Source: Oscillospiraceae bacterium (GTDB lineage Bacteria; Bacillota; Clostridia; Oscillospirales; Oscillospiraceae). Taken from it: DNA of 8,144 bases. The notes below the pieces were generated by a model. It saw only the letters and a program-made list of their open reading frames with translations, was not told the origin of the DNA and made no database searches. Positions 1-7,060 of this stretch are shown one piece after another. Within the stretch, counting starts at the first letter, position 1. Each line of letters starts with the position of its first letter. The position numbers were made by a program, and so were the translations under genes. The stretch lies in NCBI GenBank assembly GCA_029067025.1, contig JAIEFH010000058.1, forward strand, positions 1-8,144. Reading direction: 5' to 3'.

Positions 1-948
1 TGGCTGGATGGGGCGGCGGCCGATTCGGACTACCCGGACAAGCTGTATGAACTGCTGGCGGGATATGACCGCCCCGTCCTCTTCTGCGCCGGGGCGGTCA
101 CCCTCAACGCCGTGGCAAAGCAGCGGGAGCGGTTCGAGCAGGTTTGCGATTTCCTCATCGCGTCCCCGGAGGCGCTGGACGCCCTCAACGACAAGGAGAC
201 AGTCCATCGCCGCTGTGAGGAGCTGGGCATCCCCGTCCCCAAGCAGTACGAGGGGGAGCCGGAGGGCTGGCCCGTCATCATCAAGCCCCACTGCGGGGAG
301 AAATTCGGTCTGAAGGCCAAAGACCGCTACGCCATTGCCAACAACGCGGAAGAGTACGCCGCCAAGCGGGCGGCCATGGCGAAATACGACCCCTGCCCCA
401 TTGTCCAGCAGAGGGTGGAGGGCACAGGGGCCGGGGCCAGCCTGCTGCTGGATCGGGAGGGGCGGCTCATCTCCGCCATCTGCCACCGGCGCGTCCGGGA
501 GTACCCCGCCGCCGGCGGGCCGTCCACCTGCTGCGAGAGCTTCTATGACGAAAAGATGATCGACAGCGCGTACCGCCTGCTGTCCTCCTTCGGCTTTGTG
601 GGCATGGCCATGGTGGAGTTCAAGGGGGAATACGTGCTGGAGGTGAACCCCCGGGTGTGGGGCAGCTTCCCCATGACTGAGCGGGCGAACAGCCCCTTTG
701 TGACCCGCTATGCCTGTGCTGCGGCTGGCGAGCGGCTGGATTACCAACCCCAGGACTATCAGACCGGCGTGCGGATGCGCTTTACCCTCAACGACGGGGC
801 GGCCATGCTGGACTACCTGCGCCATGGCAGGCCCGGCCCCTTTTTCCAGGGGGTGGCGGACTGGTTCCAGGCCAAGGACGCGCTGTCCGCCAGGGACGAC
901 CCCAAACCCCTGCGCCGCTATGTTCGCGGGATGCTGCTGAAACGATGA
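1..948 (+). CDS. ATP-grasp domain protein (5' end cut by window edge)
   Basis: The reading frame is open from base 1, so the true start lies upstream; the GTG at 112 is internal and lacks a ribosome binding site. 315 residues are visible. The first ~60 visible residues look like the Rossmann-like pre-ATP-grasp part (VLFCAGAVTLNAVAKQ). The ATP-grasp fold follows: VIIKP with a likely nucleotide-binding Lys near visible residue 95, an HRRVREYP / GGPST stretch near 162-175, MVEF with Glu206, and EVNPR with Glu214 and Asn216 as the probable Mg-ATP ligands. Family knowledge: such enzymes join a carboxylate to an amine or thiol through an acyl phosphate, and this one resembles the carbamoyl-phosphate-synthase-like branch. 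The substrate cannot be read from the sequence. Its stop overlaps the start of the PHP gene, so the two are probably translated together. No signal peptide or membrane segment is visible in this part; likely cytoplasmic. Confidence 0.85.
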   Translation, partial: WLDGAAADSDYPDKLYELLAGYDRPVLFCAGAVTLNAVAKQRERFEQVCDFLIASPEALDALNDKETVHRRCEELGIPVPKQYEGEPEGWPVIIKPHCGEKFGLKAKDRYAIANNAEEYAAKRAAMAKYDPCPIVQQRVEGTGAGASLLLDREGRLISAICHRRVREYPAAGGPSTCCESFYDEKMIDSAYRLLSSFGFVGMAMVEFKGEYVLEVNPRVWGSFPMTERANSPFVTRYACAAAGERLDYQPQDYQTGVRMRFTLNDGAAMLDYLRHGRPGPFFQGVADWFQAKDALSARDDPKPLRRYVRGMLLKR

Positions 949-1667
949 GTATGGAACTGAAGCTTGATTTGCACGTCCACTCTGAGCGCTCCTTTGACGG
1001 GGTGATGGAGCTGGACGAGATTGCGTCTTTGGCCCGTGCCAAGGGGCTGGACGGCGTGGCCGTGTGCGACCACGGCATAGCCCTGGCGAACGCGCCGGAG
1101 ATCCCCGGCTTTCTGTTCATCCCCGGGGTGGAGCTGGCCACCCAGTTCGGCCATGTGTTGGGGCTGTTCGTCACCGGGCCGGTGGAGACCACGGATTTTT
1201 ACCAGGCGGCGGAGGCCATCCACGCCCAGGGGGGGCTGACGGTGCTGGCCCACCCCTTTGAACACAACCGGGACGATACCCGCCTGCTCCCCGCCGTGCC
1301 CTGCCTGGACGGGGTGGAGGTGTGGAACAGCCGGGCGGATCGGAACATCCGGGAGGCCAACGCCCTGGCGGCCCGGTTCGCCGCCGCCCACGGCCTGCTC
1401 CCCTTCGGCGGCAGCGACGCCCATGTGCCCAATGAAATCGGCAACGCCGTGGTGACGGTTCAAGTGGAAGAGCGGACATTGGAGGCGGTGAAAACCGCCC
1501 TGCTGGAGGGCAGGGCGGAGATCCGTGGCCGGCGGGGACGGGCATGGTACGTGGCCCAAAGCCAGCTCACCCGGCGGAGAAAAACCGGGGCGGGGCCGCT
1601 GGACTACGCGCAGTGGGCGGCGTTCGCCGCCAAGTGCCGCTTACAGGATATATTTAGAAGGGATTGA
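945..1667 (+). CDS. PHP-domain metal-dependent phosphoesterase
   Basis: A 240-residue protein with a complete set of PHP metal ligands: DLHVHS (His10, His12), CDHG (Asp42, His43), PGVEL (Glu63), His70, AHPFEH (His103) and GSDAH (Asp158, His160). A VEVWNSR stretch near 125-130 matches the Asn-containing strand of small stand-alone PHP proteins. Family knowledge: PHP proteins use two or three metal ions to hydrolyse phosphoesters. Examples are the TrpH/YciV nucleotide phosphatases, histidinol phosphatase and tyrosine-protein phosphatases. At 240 residues it is shorter than TrpH (about 280-290), and the last 35 residues are basic and unassigned. The ATG at 945 shares ATGA with the preceding stop, indicating translational coupling. 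An ATG at 951 is an alternative start, and neither has a strong Shine-Dalgarno, which fits coupling. The substrate is unknown. TrpH-like nuclease/phosphatase is the default reading, but the neighbours hint at a role in small-molecule or glycan metabolism. Confidence 0.88.
   Translation: MSMELKLDLHVHSERSFDGVMELDEIASLARAKGLDGVAVCDHGIALANAPEIPGFLFIPGVELATQFGHVLGLFVTGPVETTDFYQAAEAIHAQGGLTVLAHPFEHNRDDTRLLPAVPCLDGVEVWNSRADRNIREANALAARFAAAHGLLPFGGSDAHVPNEIGNAVVTVQVEERTLEAVKTALLEGRAEIRGRRGRAWYVAQSQLTRRRKTGAGPLDYAQWAAFAAKCRLQDIFRRD
1656..1663 (+). promoter_or_regulatory. Ribosome binding site of the deacetylase gene; fixes its start
   Basis: AGAAGGGA lies 9 nt before the ATG at 1673. It sits directly against a possible TTG start at 1664, which it therefore rules out, and 15 nt from the ATG at 1679. 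It lies inside the last codons of the PHP gene, so the two genes are closely coupled. Confidence 0.7.
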
Positions 1668-1672
1668 ATGGT

Positions 1673-2956
1673 ATGTCGATGCTGGTAAAGCTGGGCAAAA
1701 AGGGGAAAAAGATTGTAAAAAAGTTCATCACCCCGGCGGAGAAGCACCACCTGAGCTACACCCGCCGCATTGAGCGGATCAAGACGGACAAGCGCATCTG
1801 CGCCATGACCTTTGACGACGGGCCCATGGATATGCCCGCCGCCCCGGATCAGTTTGGAGGGCGCTCCCTCACCGACGTGATCCTGGACGTCATGGCGGAA
1901 TTCGGGGCCAAGGGCTCCTTTGACGTGGTGGGGGACACCAGCGAGAACTACCCGGACAAGGCGGGCAAGGTGGGCAGCGCCGCCTGGGGCGGAACCAAAT
2001 TCGACCACTACCCCGACCTGGGCCACGACGACAAGGGGGGCGCGGTCCACAACGACCGGCTCATCCGCCGGATGCTGGACGAGGGCCACCAGATCACCAA
2101 CCACAGCTACCGCCACATCATCTTCGGCAAGAAGCCCTTTGTGTACGGGGCCCGGGAGTACCTGGGCAGCGTGGACAAGGCGGTGGACGACCAGCTGCGG
2201 CTGGACAGATTGATGGAGGAAACCTACGGCTGCAAGCTGACTCTGGGCCGTCCGCCCCACTATGTGGACAAAATCCAGGACGGCTTTACCAGCTACGACG
2301 TGTACGACAAGGTGGGCTACCAGTATATGGCCGCGTCCTATGACGGGGCGGGCTGGCTGCCCTCCACGCTGTCCGACCCGGACGCCGCCCTGGAGGCGGA
2401 GGTCAACGCCATGGTGGAGCCCATGAAAAAGGCGCTGGAAAAGGATCCCGATTTCTTCCGCGGCCAGATCATCTTCCAAAAGGATGGCTACAACATGGCC
2501 AAGCGCACCCCGGTGGCTTTCGGGCTGCGTAAGCAGTTGGAACTGCTGAAGGAATACGGCTACCAGGTGGTGACGGTGGGGCAGCTCATGGAAGAGAGCC
2601 CCTTTGCCGACCTGGGCCGGGATGACCCGCTGTTCGACAAGCTGTGCCGTCTGCAAAAGGATCGGGCGGTGGCCTATTCGGATAACCGCGTGCGGCTGGA
2701 GGATCCCATGAGCTGGGGAGAGCTGGCCATGCTGCTGTGCCCCAAGGAGGAGGCCATGGCCCGCCGCTGGGCGAAGATTCGCAGGAGCGGCAAGCATGAG
2801 GACGCCTACTGCGGCGCGCTGGAGTGGTGCGTGGAGCAGGGGCTTCTCCCCAAGGGCACCAAGTCCGACGGCCCGGTGACCGCCCTGCCCGGAGGGCTGT
2901 TCGGCCCGGCGGAGGGTTTCACCCGGCGGCAGGTATACGCCGCCTACCTGGAATAA
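1673..2956 (+). CDS. Divergent polysaccharide-deacetylase-fold protein, no signal peptide
   Basis: 427 residues from the ATG at 1673. Carbohydrate esterase 4 (NodB) motifs are visible: TFDDGP at 46-51 (metal Asp48/49), HSYRH at 144-148 (metal His144, His148) and RPPH at 193-196 in place of RPPY/RPPG. Family knowledge: these enzymes remove N- or O-acetyl groups from chitin, peptidoglycan or related sugars. Three oddities stand out. About 40 extra residues lie between motifs 1 and 2 (roughly 93-130, rich in Gly, Asp and His). The late catalytic strand reads IIFQKDGY (266-273), with Gln269 where a His is usual. There is no signal peptide or membrane segment, only a Lys-rich N-terminus (residues 5-17) that could form a basic amphipathic helix. 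Residues ~345-427 (ELAMLL ... ALEWCVEQG ... FTRRQ) loosely resemble a degenerate SLH-type repeat. It is the last gene of the ATP-grasp/PHP operon and ends at a strong hairpin. Catalytic activity is likely but not certain. Confidence 0.83.
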   Translation: MSMLVKLGKKGKKIVKKFITPAEKHHLSYTRRIERIKTDKRICAMTFDDGPMDMPAAPDQFGGRSLTDVILDVMAEFGAKGSFDVVGDTSENYPDKAGKVGSAAWGGTKFDHYPDLGHDDKGGAVHNDRLIRRMLDEGHQITNHSYRHIIFGKKPFVYGAREYLGSVDKAVDDQLRLDRLMEETYGCKLTLGRPPHYVDKIQDGFTSYDVYDKVGYQYMAASYDGAGWLPSTLSDPDAALEAEVNAMVEPMKKALEKDPDFFRGQIIFQKDGYNMAKRTPVAFGLRKQLELLKEYGYQVVTVGQLMEESPFADLGRDDPLFDKLCRLQKDRAVAYSDNRVRLEDPMSWGELAMLLCPKEEAMARRWAKIRRSGKHEDAYCGALEWCVEQGLLPKGTKSDGPVTALPGGLFGPAEGFTRRQVYAAYLE

Positions 2957-2962
2957 ACGGTA

Positions 2963-2995
2963 AAAGCCCCAGCGCCCAAAGGGCGCTGGGGCTTT
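2963..2995. terminator. Bidirectional intrinsic terminator between convergent genes
   Basis: A perfect 15-bp stem (2963-2977 paired with 2981-2995) with an AAA loop and a GC-rich core. On the plus strand the stem ends in TTT followed by CTCT. On the minus strand it is followed by TTTTA, a better U-tract. It fills nearly the whole 46-bp gap between the deacetylase stop and the ptsI stop, so it probably ends both transcripts. Confidence 0.9.
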
Positions 2996-3002
2996 CTCTG
3001 CT

Positions 3003-4613
3003 TTAGTCGCACTCGATGACGGCCCGCTTGACGGCGGGGATGGAGGCGGCGGAGACGGACAGCTCGTCGATGCCCACCGACATATAGAAGGTGGTGAGGG
3101 CGGTGTTGGCGGCGGACTCGCCGCAGATGCCCACCCAGATGCCCGCGTCATGGGCGGCCTTGGCGGTGCGCTCGATGAGGCGCAGGATGGCGGGGTGGCC
3201 GGAGTCGAACAGGTTGCTGATGTTGGCGTTCATCCGGTCGGCGGCCAGGGTGTACTGGGTCAGGTCGTTGGTGCCGATGGAGAAGAAGTCCACCTCTTTG
3301 GCCAGCACGTCGGCCATAACGGCGGCGGCGGGGGTCTCGATCATGATGCCGTACTCCACGTCCTTGCTGTAGGGGATGCCCTCCTTGTCCAGCTCCTGCC
3401 GGACCTGGTTGACGATGGTCTTGATCTCCAGCACCTGCTCCAGGTGGGTAATCATGGGGAACATGATGTTCAGCTTGCCGTACACCGACGCCCGCAGCAG
3501 CGCCCGCAGCTGGGTGCGGAAAATCTCAGGCTGTTTCAGGCAGATGCGGATGGCCCGGTAGCCCATAGCGGGGTTCTCCTCCCCCTCGATGCCGAAGTAG
3601 GGGGCCTGCTTGTCGCTGCCCAGATCCAGGGTGCGCACCACCACGGGCCGGGGGGCCAGCCGGGAGAGCACCTCTTTGTAGATCTCAAACTGGGCCTGCT
3701 CGGTGGGGAAGTCGGGGCTGTCCAGGTAGATGAACTCGCTGCGGAACAGGCCCACGCCGGCGCCGCCCCGGGCGATGACCGCGTCGATGTCCTTCAGGCC
3801 GCCGATGTTGGCGCACACCAGAACCTTGTGGCCGCTCTTGGTGATGGCCTTGCGATCCTTATAGGCTTCCAGCGCCGCCTGGTCGGCCAGGAACGCGGCG
3901 CGGCGGCGGATGAACTCCGCCCGGGTGGCCTCGTCGGGCTGGGGGGCTACCTCGCCGGTGGAGCCGTCGATGGCCACCAGGCCGGACCTGGGCAGTTTGT
4001 CGTAGTCGTCCCCCATGCCCACGATGCAGGGGATGCCCAGGGTGCGGGCCAGGATGACGGAATGGGAGGTAGACGAGCCCAGCTTGGTGACGAAGCCCGC
4101 CACATGGTTCTTGTCCAGCCGGACGGTCTGGCTGGGCAGCAGATCCACCGCCGCCACGATCACCGGCTCATCGGGGAAGTCGGCGGCGTCGGGGATGCCC
4201 TTGAGCACCCGGATCAGGCGGTTGCCCACGTCCATCACGTCGGCGGCGCGGGCCTGCATATACTCGTCGTCCATGGACTTGAACATGGCGGCCAGGGAGT
4301 CGGCGGTCTCCCGCACAGCATACTCGGCGTTATATCCCTCGTCCAGCAGCCCGTCGATGCCGTCGATGAGATCCGGGTCCTCCAGCATCATGCGGTGGAT
4401 GTCAAACACCTGGGCCACATTCTCGTCGGTGGCCCGGGCCTTCTCATACAGGCCGTCCAGCTCCCGGATGGCCTGGGAGGCGGCCTGGTCATAGCGCTGG
4501 TGCTGCTGGGCGGGGTCCAGACCGGTCTCGCGGGTGACGGACAGGTCGGGTTCCTCCAGGTAAAACAGCTGGGCGACGGCCGCTCCGGCCGAGGCGGCAA
4601 TTCCTTTTAACAT
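3003..4613 (-). CDS. ptsI: PTS Enzyme I (phosphoenolpyruvate-protein phosphotransferase)
   Basis: Cytoplasmic Enzyme I moves phosphate from phosphoenolpyruvate to HPr, the first step of sugar uptake by the PTS. 536 residues. The N-terminus MLKGIAASAG is typical of the family. The phosphorylated His is His184 in STSHS; the usual glycine-rich GGxTSH motif reads GSSTSH here. The C-terminal PEP-binding barrel has GLFRSEF (Arg291), VVVRTLDLGSDK (Arg327), NPAMGYRAIR (Arg353), the Mg ligand region IMIETP (Glu426), IGTNDLTQY (Asp450) and catalytic Cys497 in GICGES. The start at 4613 is chosen because a GGAGG lies 7 nt upstream and the protein then begins as the family does. A 35-residue in-frame extension would cross the promoter. 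The protein stops soon after ELSVSAASIPAVKR, about 40 residues earlier than E. coli Enzyme I (575), so the last helices are missing. No ptsH lies beside it. It is monocistronic as far as can be seen. Confidence 0.96.
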   Translation of the reverse strand: MLKGIAASAGAAVAQLFYLEEPDLSVTRETGLDPAQQHQRYDQAASQAIRELDGLYEKARATDENVAQVFDIHRMMLEDPDLIDGIDGLLDEGYNAEYAVRETADSLAAMFKSMDDEYMQARAADVMDVGNRLIRVLKGIPDAADFPDEPVIVAAVDLLPSQTVRLDKNHVAGFVTKLGSSTSHSVILARTLGIPCIVGMGDDYDKLPRSGLVAIDGSTGEVAPQPDEATRAEFIRRRAAFLADQAALEAYKDRKAITKSGHKVLVCANIGGLKDIDAVIARGGAGVGLFRSEFIYLDSPDFPTEQAQFEIYKEVLSRLAPRPVVVRTLDLGSDKQAPYFGIEGEENPAMGYRAIRICLKQPEIFRTQLRALLRASVYGKLNIMFPMITHLEQVLEIKTIVNQVRQELDKEGIPYSKDVEYGIMIETPAAAVMADVLAKEVDFFSIGTNDLTQYTLAADRMNANISNLFDSGHPAILRLIERTAKAAHDAGIWVGICGESAANTALTTFYMSVGIDELSVSAASIPAVKRAVIECD

Positions 4614-4620
4614 GACAGTT

Positions 4621-4625
4621 CCTCC
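4621..4625 (-). promoter_or_regulatory. Ribosome binding site of ptsI; decides its start
   Basis: On the minus strand GGAGG (within CGGAGGAA) lies 7 nt before the ATG at 4613. The other in-frame ATGs, at 4631 and 4718, have no comparable site. Confidence 0.85.
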
Positions 4626-4677
4626 GTTCATTTGGCAATTTCGGACAGGCACGCCGGACGCGCGCGGTTCTTCTTTG

Positions 4678-4706
4678 TGTATATCATATAATTTGCGTTC
4701 CTGCAA
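4678..4706 (-). promoter_or_regulatory. Sigma-A type promoter of ptsI
   Basis: Read on the minus strand: -35 TTGCAG (4706-4701), 17-nt spacer, -10 TATACA (4683-4678), preceded by TG one base upstream (extended -10). The expected transcript start is near 4671, giving a leader of about 58 nt before the ptsI ATG. The only other nearby -35-like element, TTGCTT, is spaced too far from any -10. Assignment is by motif match only. Confidence 0.6.
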
Positions 4707-4763
4707 TGGGTTAAGCAAAATTTCTTCAAAAATTTTTTGTCCGGCGGCTTTCTATGATTTTTC
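4707..4763. promoter_or_regulatory. AT-rich core between two divergent promoters
   Basis: This 57-bp stretch separates the -35 elements of ptsI and recD2. Its A/T runs (AAAATTT at 4717-4723, AAAAATTTTTT at 4728-4738) form an imperfect inverted repeat and contrast with the GC-rich genes on both sides. They could act as UP elements for one or both promoters, or as a bent-DNA or operator site. No catabolite-responsive element or other known operator is convincingly recognised. Confidence 0.35.
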
Positions 4764-4792
4764 TTGAAAAGGGCGGTGGGCCGTGCTATAAT
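4764..4792 (+). promoter_or_regulatory. Sigma-A type promoter of recD2
   Basis: -35 TTGAAA (4764-4769), 17-nt spacer, consensus -10 TATAAT (4787-4792), with an extended -10 TGC directly before it. Transcription should start near 4799, leaving a leader of about 29 nt before the ATG at 4828. It probably also transcribes the NTF2-like gene, which follows recD2 by 1 nt. Confidence 0.85.
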
Positions 4793-4827
4793 ACGATAAA
4801 ACGTTTGTTTGGATTGGGGGGCCGGTC

Positions 4828-7059
4828 ATGCCCGAGGAGATTGCCGAGATGACGGGGCGGAATCAGGTGGAGGGTACGGTGTCCGCCGTGCTGTTCCGCA
4901 ATGAGGAGAACGGCTACACGGTGCTGAAGCTGGACTGCGGCGAACGGGGGGAGATCACGGCGGTGGGCTGTATGCCCGGCGTGGCCCCCGGCGAGAGCCT
5001 GGAGCTGGAGGGGGCCTGGGGCCGCCACCCCAGCTACGGCGAGCAGTTCAAAGCGGAGGTGGTCACCCGCCGTATGCCCGTGGGGGAGAAGGCAGTGTTC
5101 GAGTACCTGGCCTCCGGGGTGGTCAAGGGCATCCGCATGGGGCTGGCCCGGCAGATCGTGGACCGCTTCGGGGAGGACGCGCTGGCCGTCATCGAGAACG
5201 AGCCGGAAAAGCTGTGCGAAATCCGGGGGATGTCCCCCAAACGGGCCCGCGCCATCAGCGAGGACTTCCGCCAGAAGATGGGGATGCGCCGTCTGGCGGA
5301 GTTTTTGTCCGAGCACCGGCTGCCCTTGGCCGCCGCTATGCCGCTGTACAAGCGGTTTGGCGACCTGGCGGTGGACGTGATCCACGACAACCCCTACCTG
5401 CTGGCAGACCGCTCGCTGGAAATCCCCTTCGCCCAGGTGGACGCCCTGGCCATCGAGCTGGGAGTTGCGGGGGACGACCCCCAGCGGGTGGAGTCCGCCC
5501 TGCTGTTTGAGCTGGACCACAACGCCGACAACGGCCACGTATTCCTGCCGGAAAACAAGCTGCTGGCCGCCACCGCCGCCCTCATCGGGGTGGAGGGGGA
5601 CTGTCTCACCGAGGGGCTGAACGCCCTCATGGAGCGGGGCGAGGTGGTGCGGGAGGACATCGCCGGGGTCACCGCCTGCTACCCGGCGGGGCTGTACGGC
5701 GCGGAGTGCTATGTGGCCATGCGTGTGGGCGAGATGTGCCGCAATGAGATCGCCCCGCCGGAGGGGCTGGGGCGGCTCATCGACGCCATCCAGCGTGAAC
5801 AGGGCATCACCTACGCCGCCCAGCAGCGCACCGCCGTGGAGCTTGCCGCCAGCCGCCAGGTGATGCTGCTCACCGGCGGGCCGGGCACCGGCAAGACCAC
5901 CTCCCTGCGGGGAGTGCTGGCCCTGTTCGAAACGCTGGGGCTGGAGACAGCCCTGGCCGCCCCCACCGGCCGCGCCGCCAAGCGGATGGGCGAGACCTGC
6001 GGGGCGGAGGCGCTGACCATCCACCGCCTGCTGGAGACCAAGCTGGACCCCTTCACCGGACAGCTCGCCTTCACCAAGAACCAGGACGACCCGCTGGAGG
6101 TGGACGCGGTCATCGTGGACGAGACGTCCATGGTGGACGTGTCCCTCATGGCGGCGCTGCTGGCCGCCCTGCGGGGGGACTGCCGGTTGGTGCTGGTGGG
6201 CGACCCGGACCAGCTCCCGTCGGTGGGGCCGGGGAACGTGCTGGATCACCTGATCCGCTCCGGGGTGGTGCCCGCCGTCTCCCTCACGGAGATTTTCCGT
6301 CAGGCCCGGGAGAGCGCCATCGTCATGAACGCCCACGGGGTGAACCGGGGGACGGCGCCGGAACTGACCAATAAGACAAAGGATTTCTTTTACATGGGGC
6401 GCCGGGACGCCGCCCGCACGGTGGACACCATCGTGGAGCTGTGCCAGACCCGCCTGCCCCGGAACATGGGCATCCCGCCGGAGCAGATCCAGGTGCTGAC
6501 CCCTACCCGGAAGCGGGGGGCGGGCACTGCCGCGCTGAACCGGGCTTTGCAGGAGGCGCTCAACCCCGCCGCGGACGGCAAGGGGGAGCGGGCCTTCGGC
6601 CCCTTCATCTTCCGGGAGGGCGACCGGGTGATGCAGGTGAAGAACAATTACGACCTGTTCTGGGAGGAGCCTGACACCGGGGCCAAGGACATGGGCGTGT
6701 TCAACGGCGACATCGGCACCATTCTGGAGGTGAACGCCGGGGGGATCACCGTCTCCTTTGACGGGCGGCTGGTGGCCTACCCCCCGGAGCTGCTGGGAGA
6801 GCTGGAGCCCGCCTATGCCGTCACCGTCCACAAGGCCCAGGGCAGCGAATACCGGGCGGTGATCCTGGCCCTCAGCGACGTCCCCCCTTCCCTGCTGGCC
6901 CGGGGGGTGCTGTACACCGCCATTACCCGCGCCCGGGAGCTGTTCATCCTGGTGGGCAGCGGGGAGCTGATGGCCCAGATGGTGGCCAACGACCGGCAGA
7001 CCCGGCGGTACTCCGCTTTGCGCACCAGGCTGCTGCGGGAGACGGGGCAGGAGGTATAG
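4828..7059 (+). CDS. recD2: RecD2-type (RecD/TraA family) ATP-dependent 5'-3' DNA helicase
   Basis: RecD2 is a superfamily 1B helicase moving 5' to 3' on DNA. It acts in repair and replication-fork maintenance without RecB and RecC. 743 residues, a normal length for the family. N-terminal OB-like region at ~12-80 (VEGTVSAVLFRNEENGYTVL); helix-hairpin-helix around LCEIRGMSPKRARAI (129-143); Q-motif near Gln332/333; Walker A GGPGTGKT (350-357); motif Ia APTGRAAKRM; Walker B with DETS (431-434); motif III GDPDQLPSVGPG (458-469); EIFRQA with the motif IV Arg; VHKAQGSEY (667-675); and TAITRAR (697-703) with the motif VI Arg. All motifs are intact. The ATG at 4828 follows a run of six G (4816-4821) at 6 nt. 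The ATG at 4849 (residue 8) has a better GAGGAG at 9 nt and matches the short family N-terminus, so it is a real alternative start. Driven by the promoter at 4764-4792. Confidence 0.96.
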   Translation: MPEEIAEMTGRNQVEGTVSAVLFRNEENGYTVLKLDCGERGEITAVGCMPGVAPGESLELEGAWGRHPSYGEQFKAEVVTRRMPVGEKAVFEYLASGVVKGIRMGLARQIVDRFGEDALAVIENEPEKLCEIRGMSPKRARAISEDFRQKMGMRRLAEFLSEHRLPLAAAMPLYKRFGDLAVDVIHDNPYLLADRSLEIPFAQVDALAIELGVAGDDPQRVESALLFELDHNADNGHVFLPENKLLAATAALIGVEGDCLTEGLNALMERGEVVREDIAGVTACYPAGLYGAECYVAMRVGEMCRNEIAPPEGLGRLIDAIQREQGITYAAQQRTAVELAASRQVMLLTGGPGTGKTTSLRGVLALFETLGLETALAAPTGRAAKRMGETCGAEALTIHRLLETKLDPFTGQLAFTKNQDDPLEVDAVIVDETSMVDVSLMAALLAALRGDCRLVLVGDPDQLPSVGPGNVLDHLIRSGVVPAVSLTEIFRQARESAIVMNAHGVNRGTAPELTNKTKDFFYMGRRDAARTVDTIVELCQTRLPRNMGIPPEQIQVLTPTRKRGAGTAALNRALQEALNPAADGKGERAFGPFIFREGDRVMQVKNNYDLFWEEPDTGAKDMGVFNGDIGTILEVNAGGITVSFDGRLVAYPPELLGELEPAYAVTVHKAQGSEYRAVILALSDVPPSLLARGVLYTAITRARELFILVGSGELMAQMVANDRQTRRYSALRTRLLRETGQEV
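7049..7054 (+). promoter_or_regulatory. Ribosome binding site of the NTF2-like gene, inside recD2
   Basis: AGGAGG lies 6 nt before the ATG at 7061 and within the last codons of recD2, so the downstream gene is well translated from the recD2 transcript. Confidence 0.85.
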
Positions 7060-7060
7060 C

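Noticed and set aside
1229..1235. Run of seven G inside the PHP gene, possible phase-variation tract or sequencing slip
   Set aside because: The frame is intact with PHP motifs on both sides, and runs of six to seven G are common in this GC-rich DNA.
1604..3151. 515-codon minus-strand open frame opposite the deacetylase
   Set aside because: It runs through the terminator hairpin and into ptsI coding sequence, has no domain, and is explained as a GC-driven shadow.
3150..4610. 486-codon plus-strand open frame opposite ptsI
   Set aside because: Composition is typical of an antisense shadow (Gly, His, Gln, Val repeats); ptsI on the other strand has every catalytic motif.
4614..4718. 35-residue N-terminal extension of ptsI
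   Set aside because: It would cross the -10 element and the RBS, and Enzyme I normally begins at MLKGIAAS; the start at 4613 fits.
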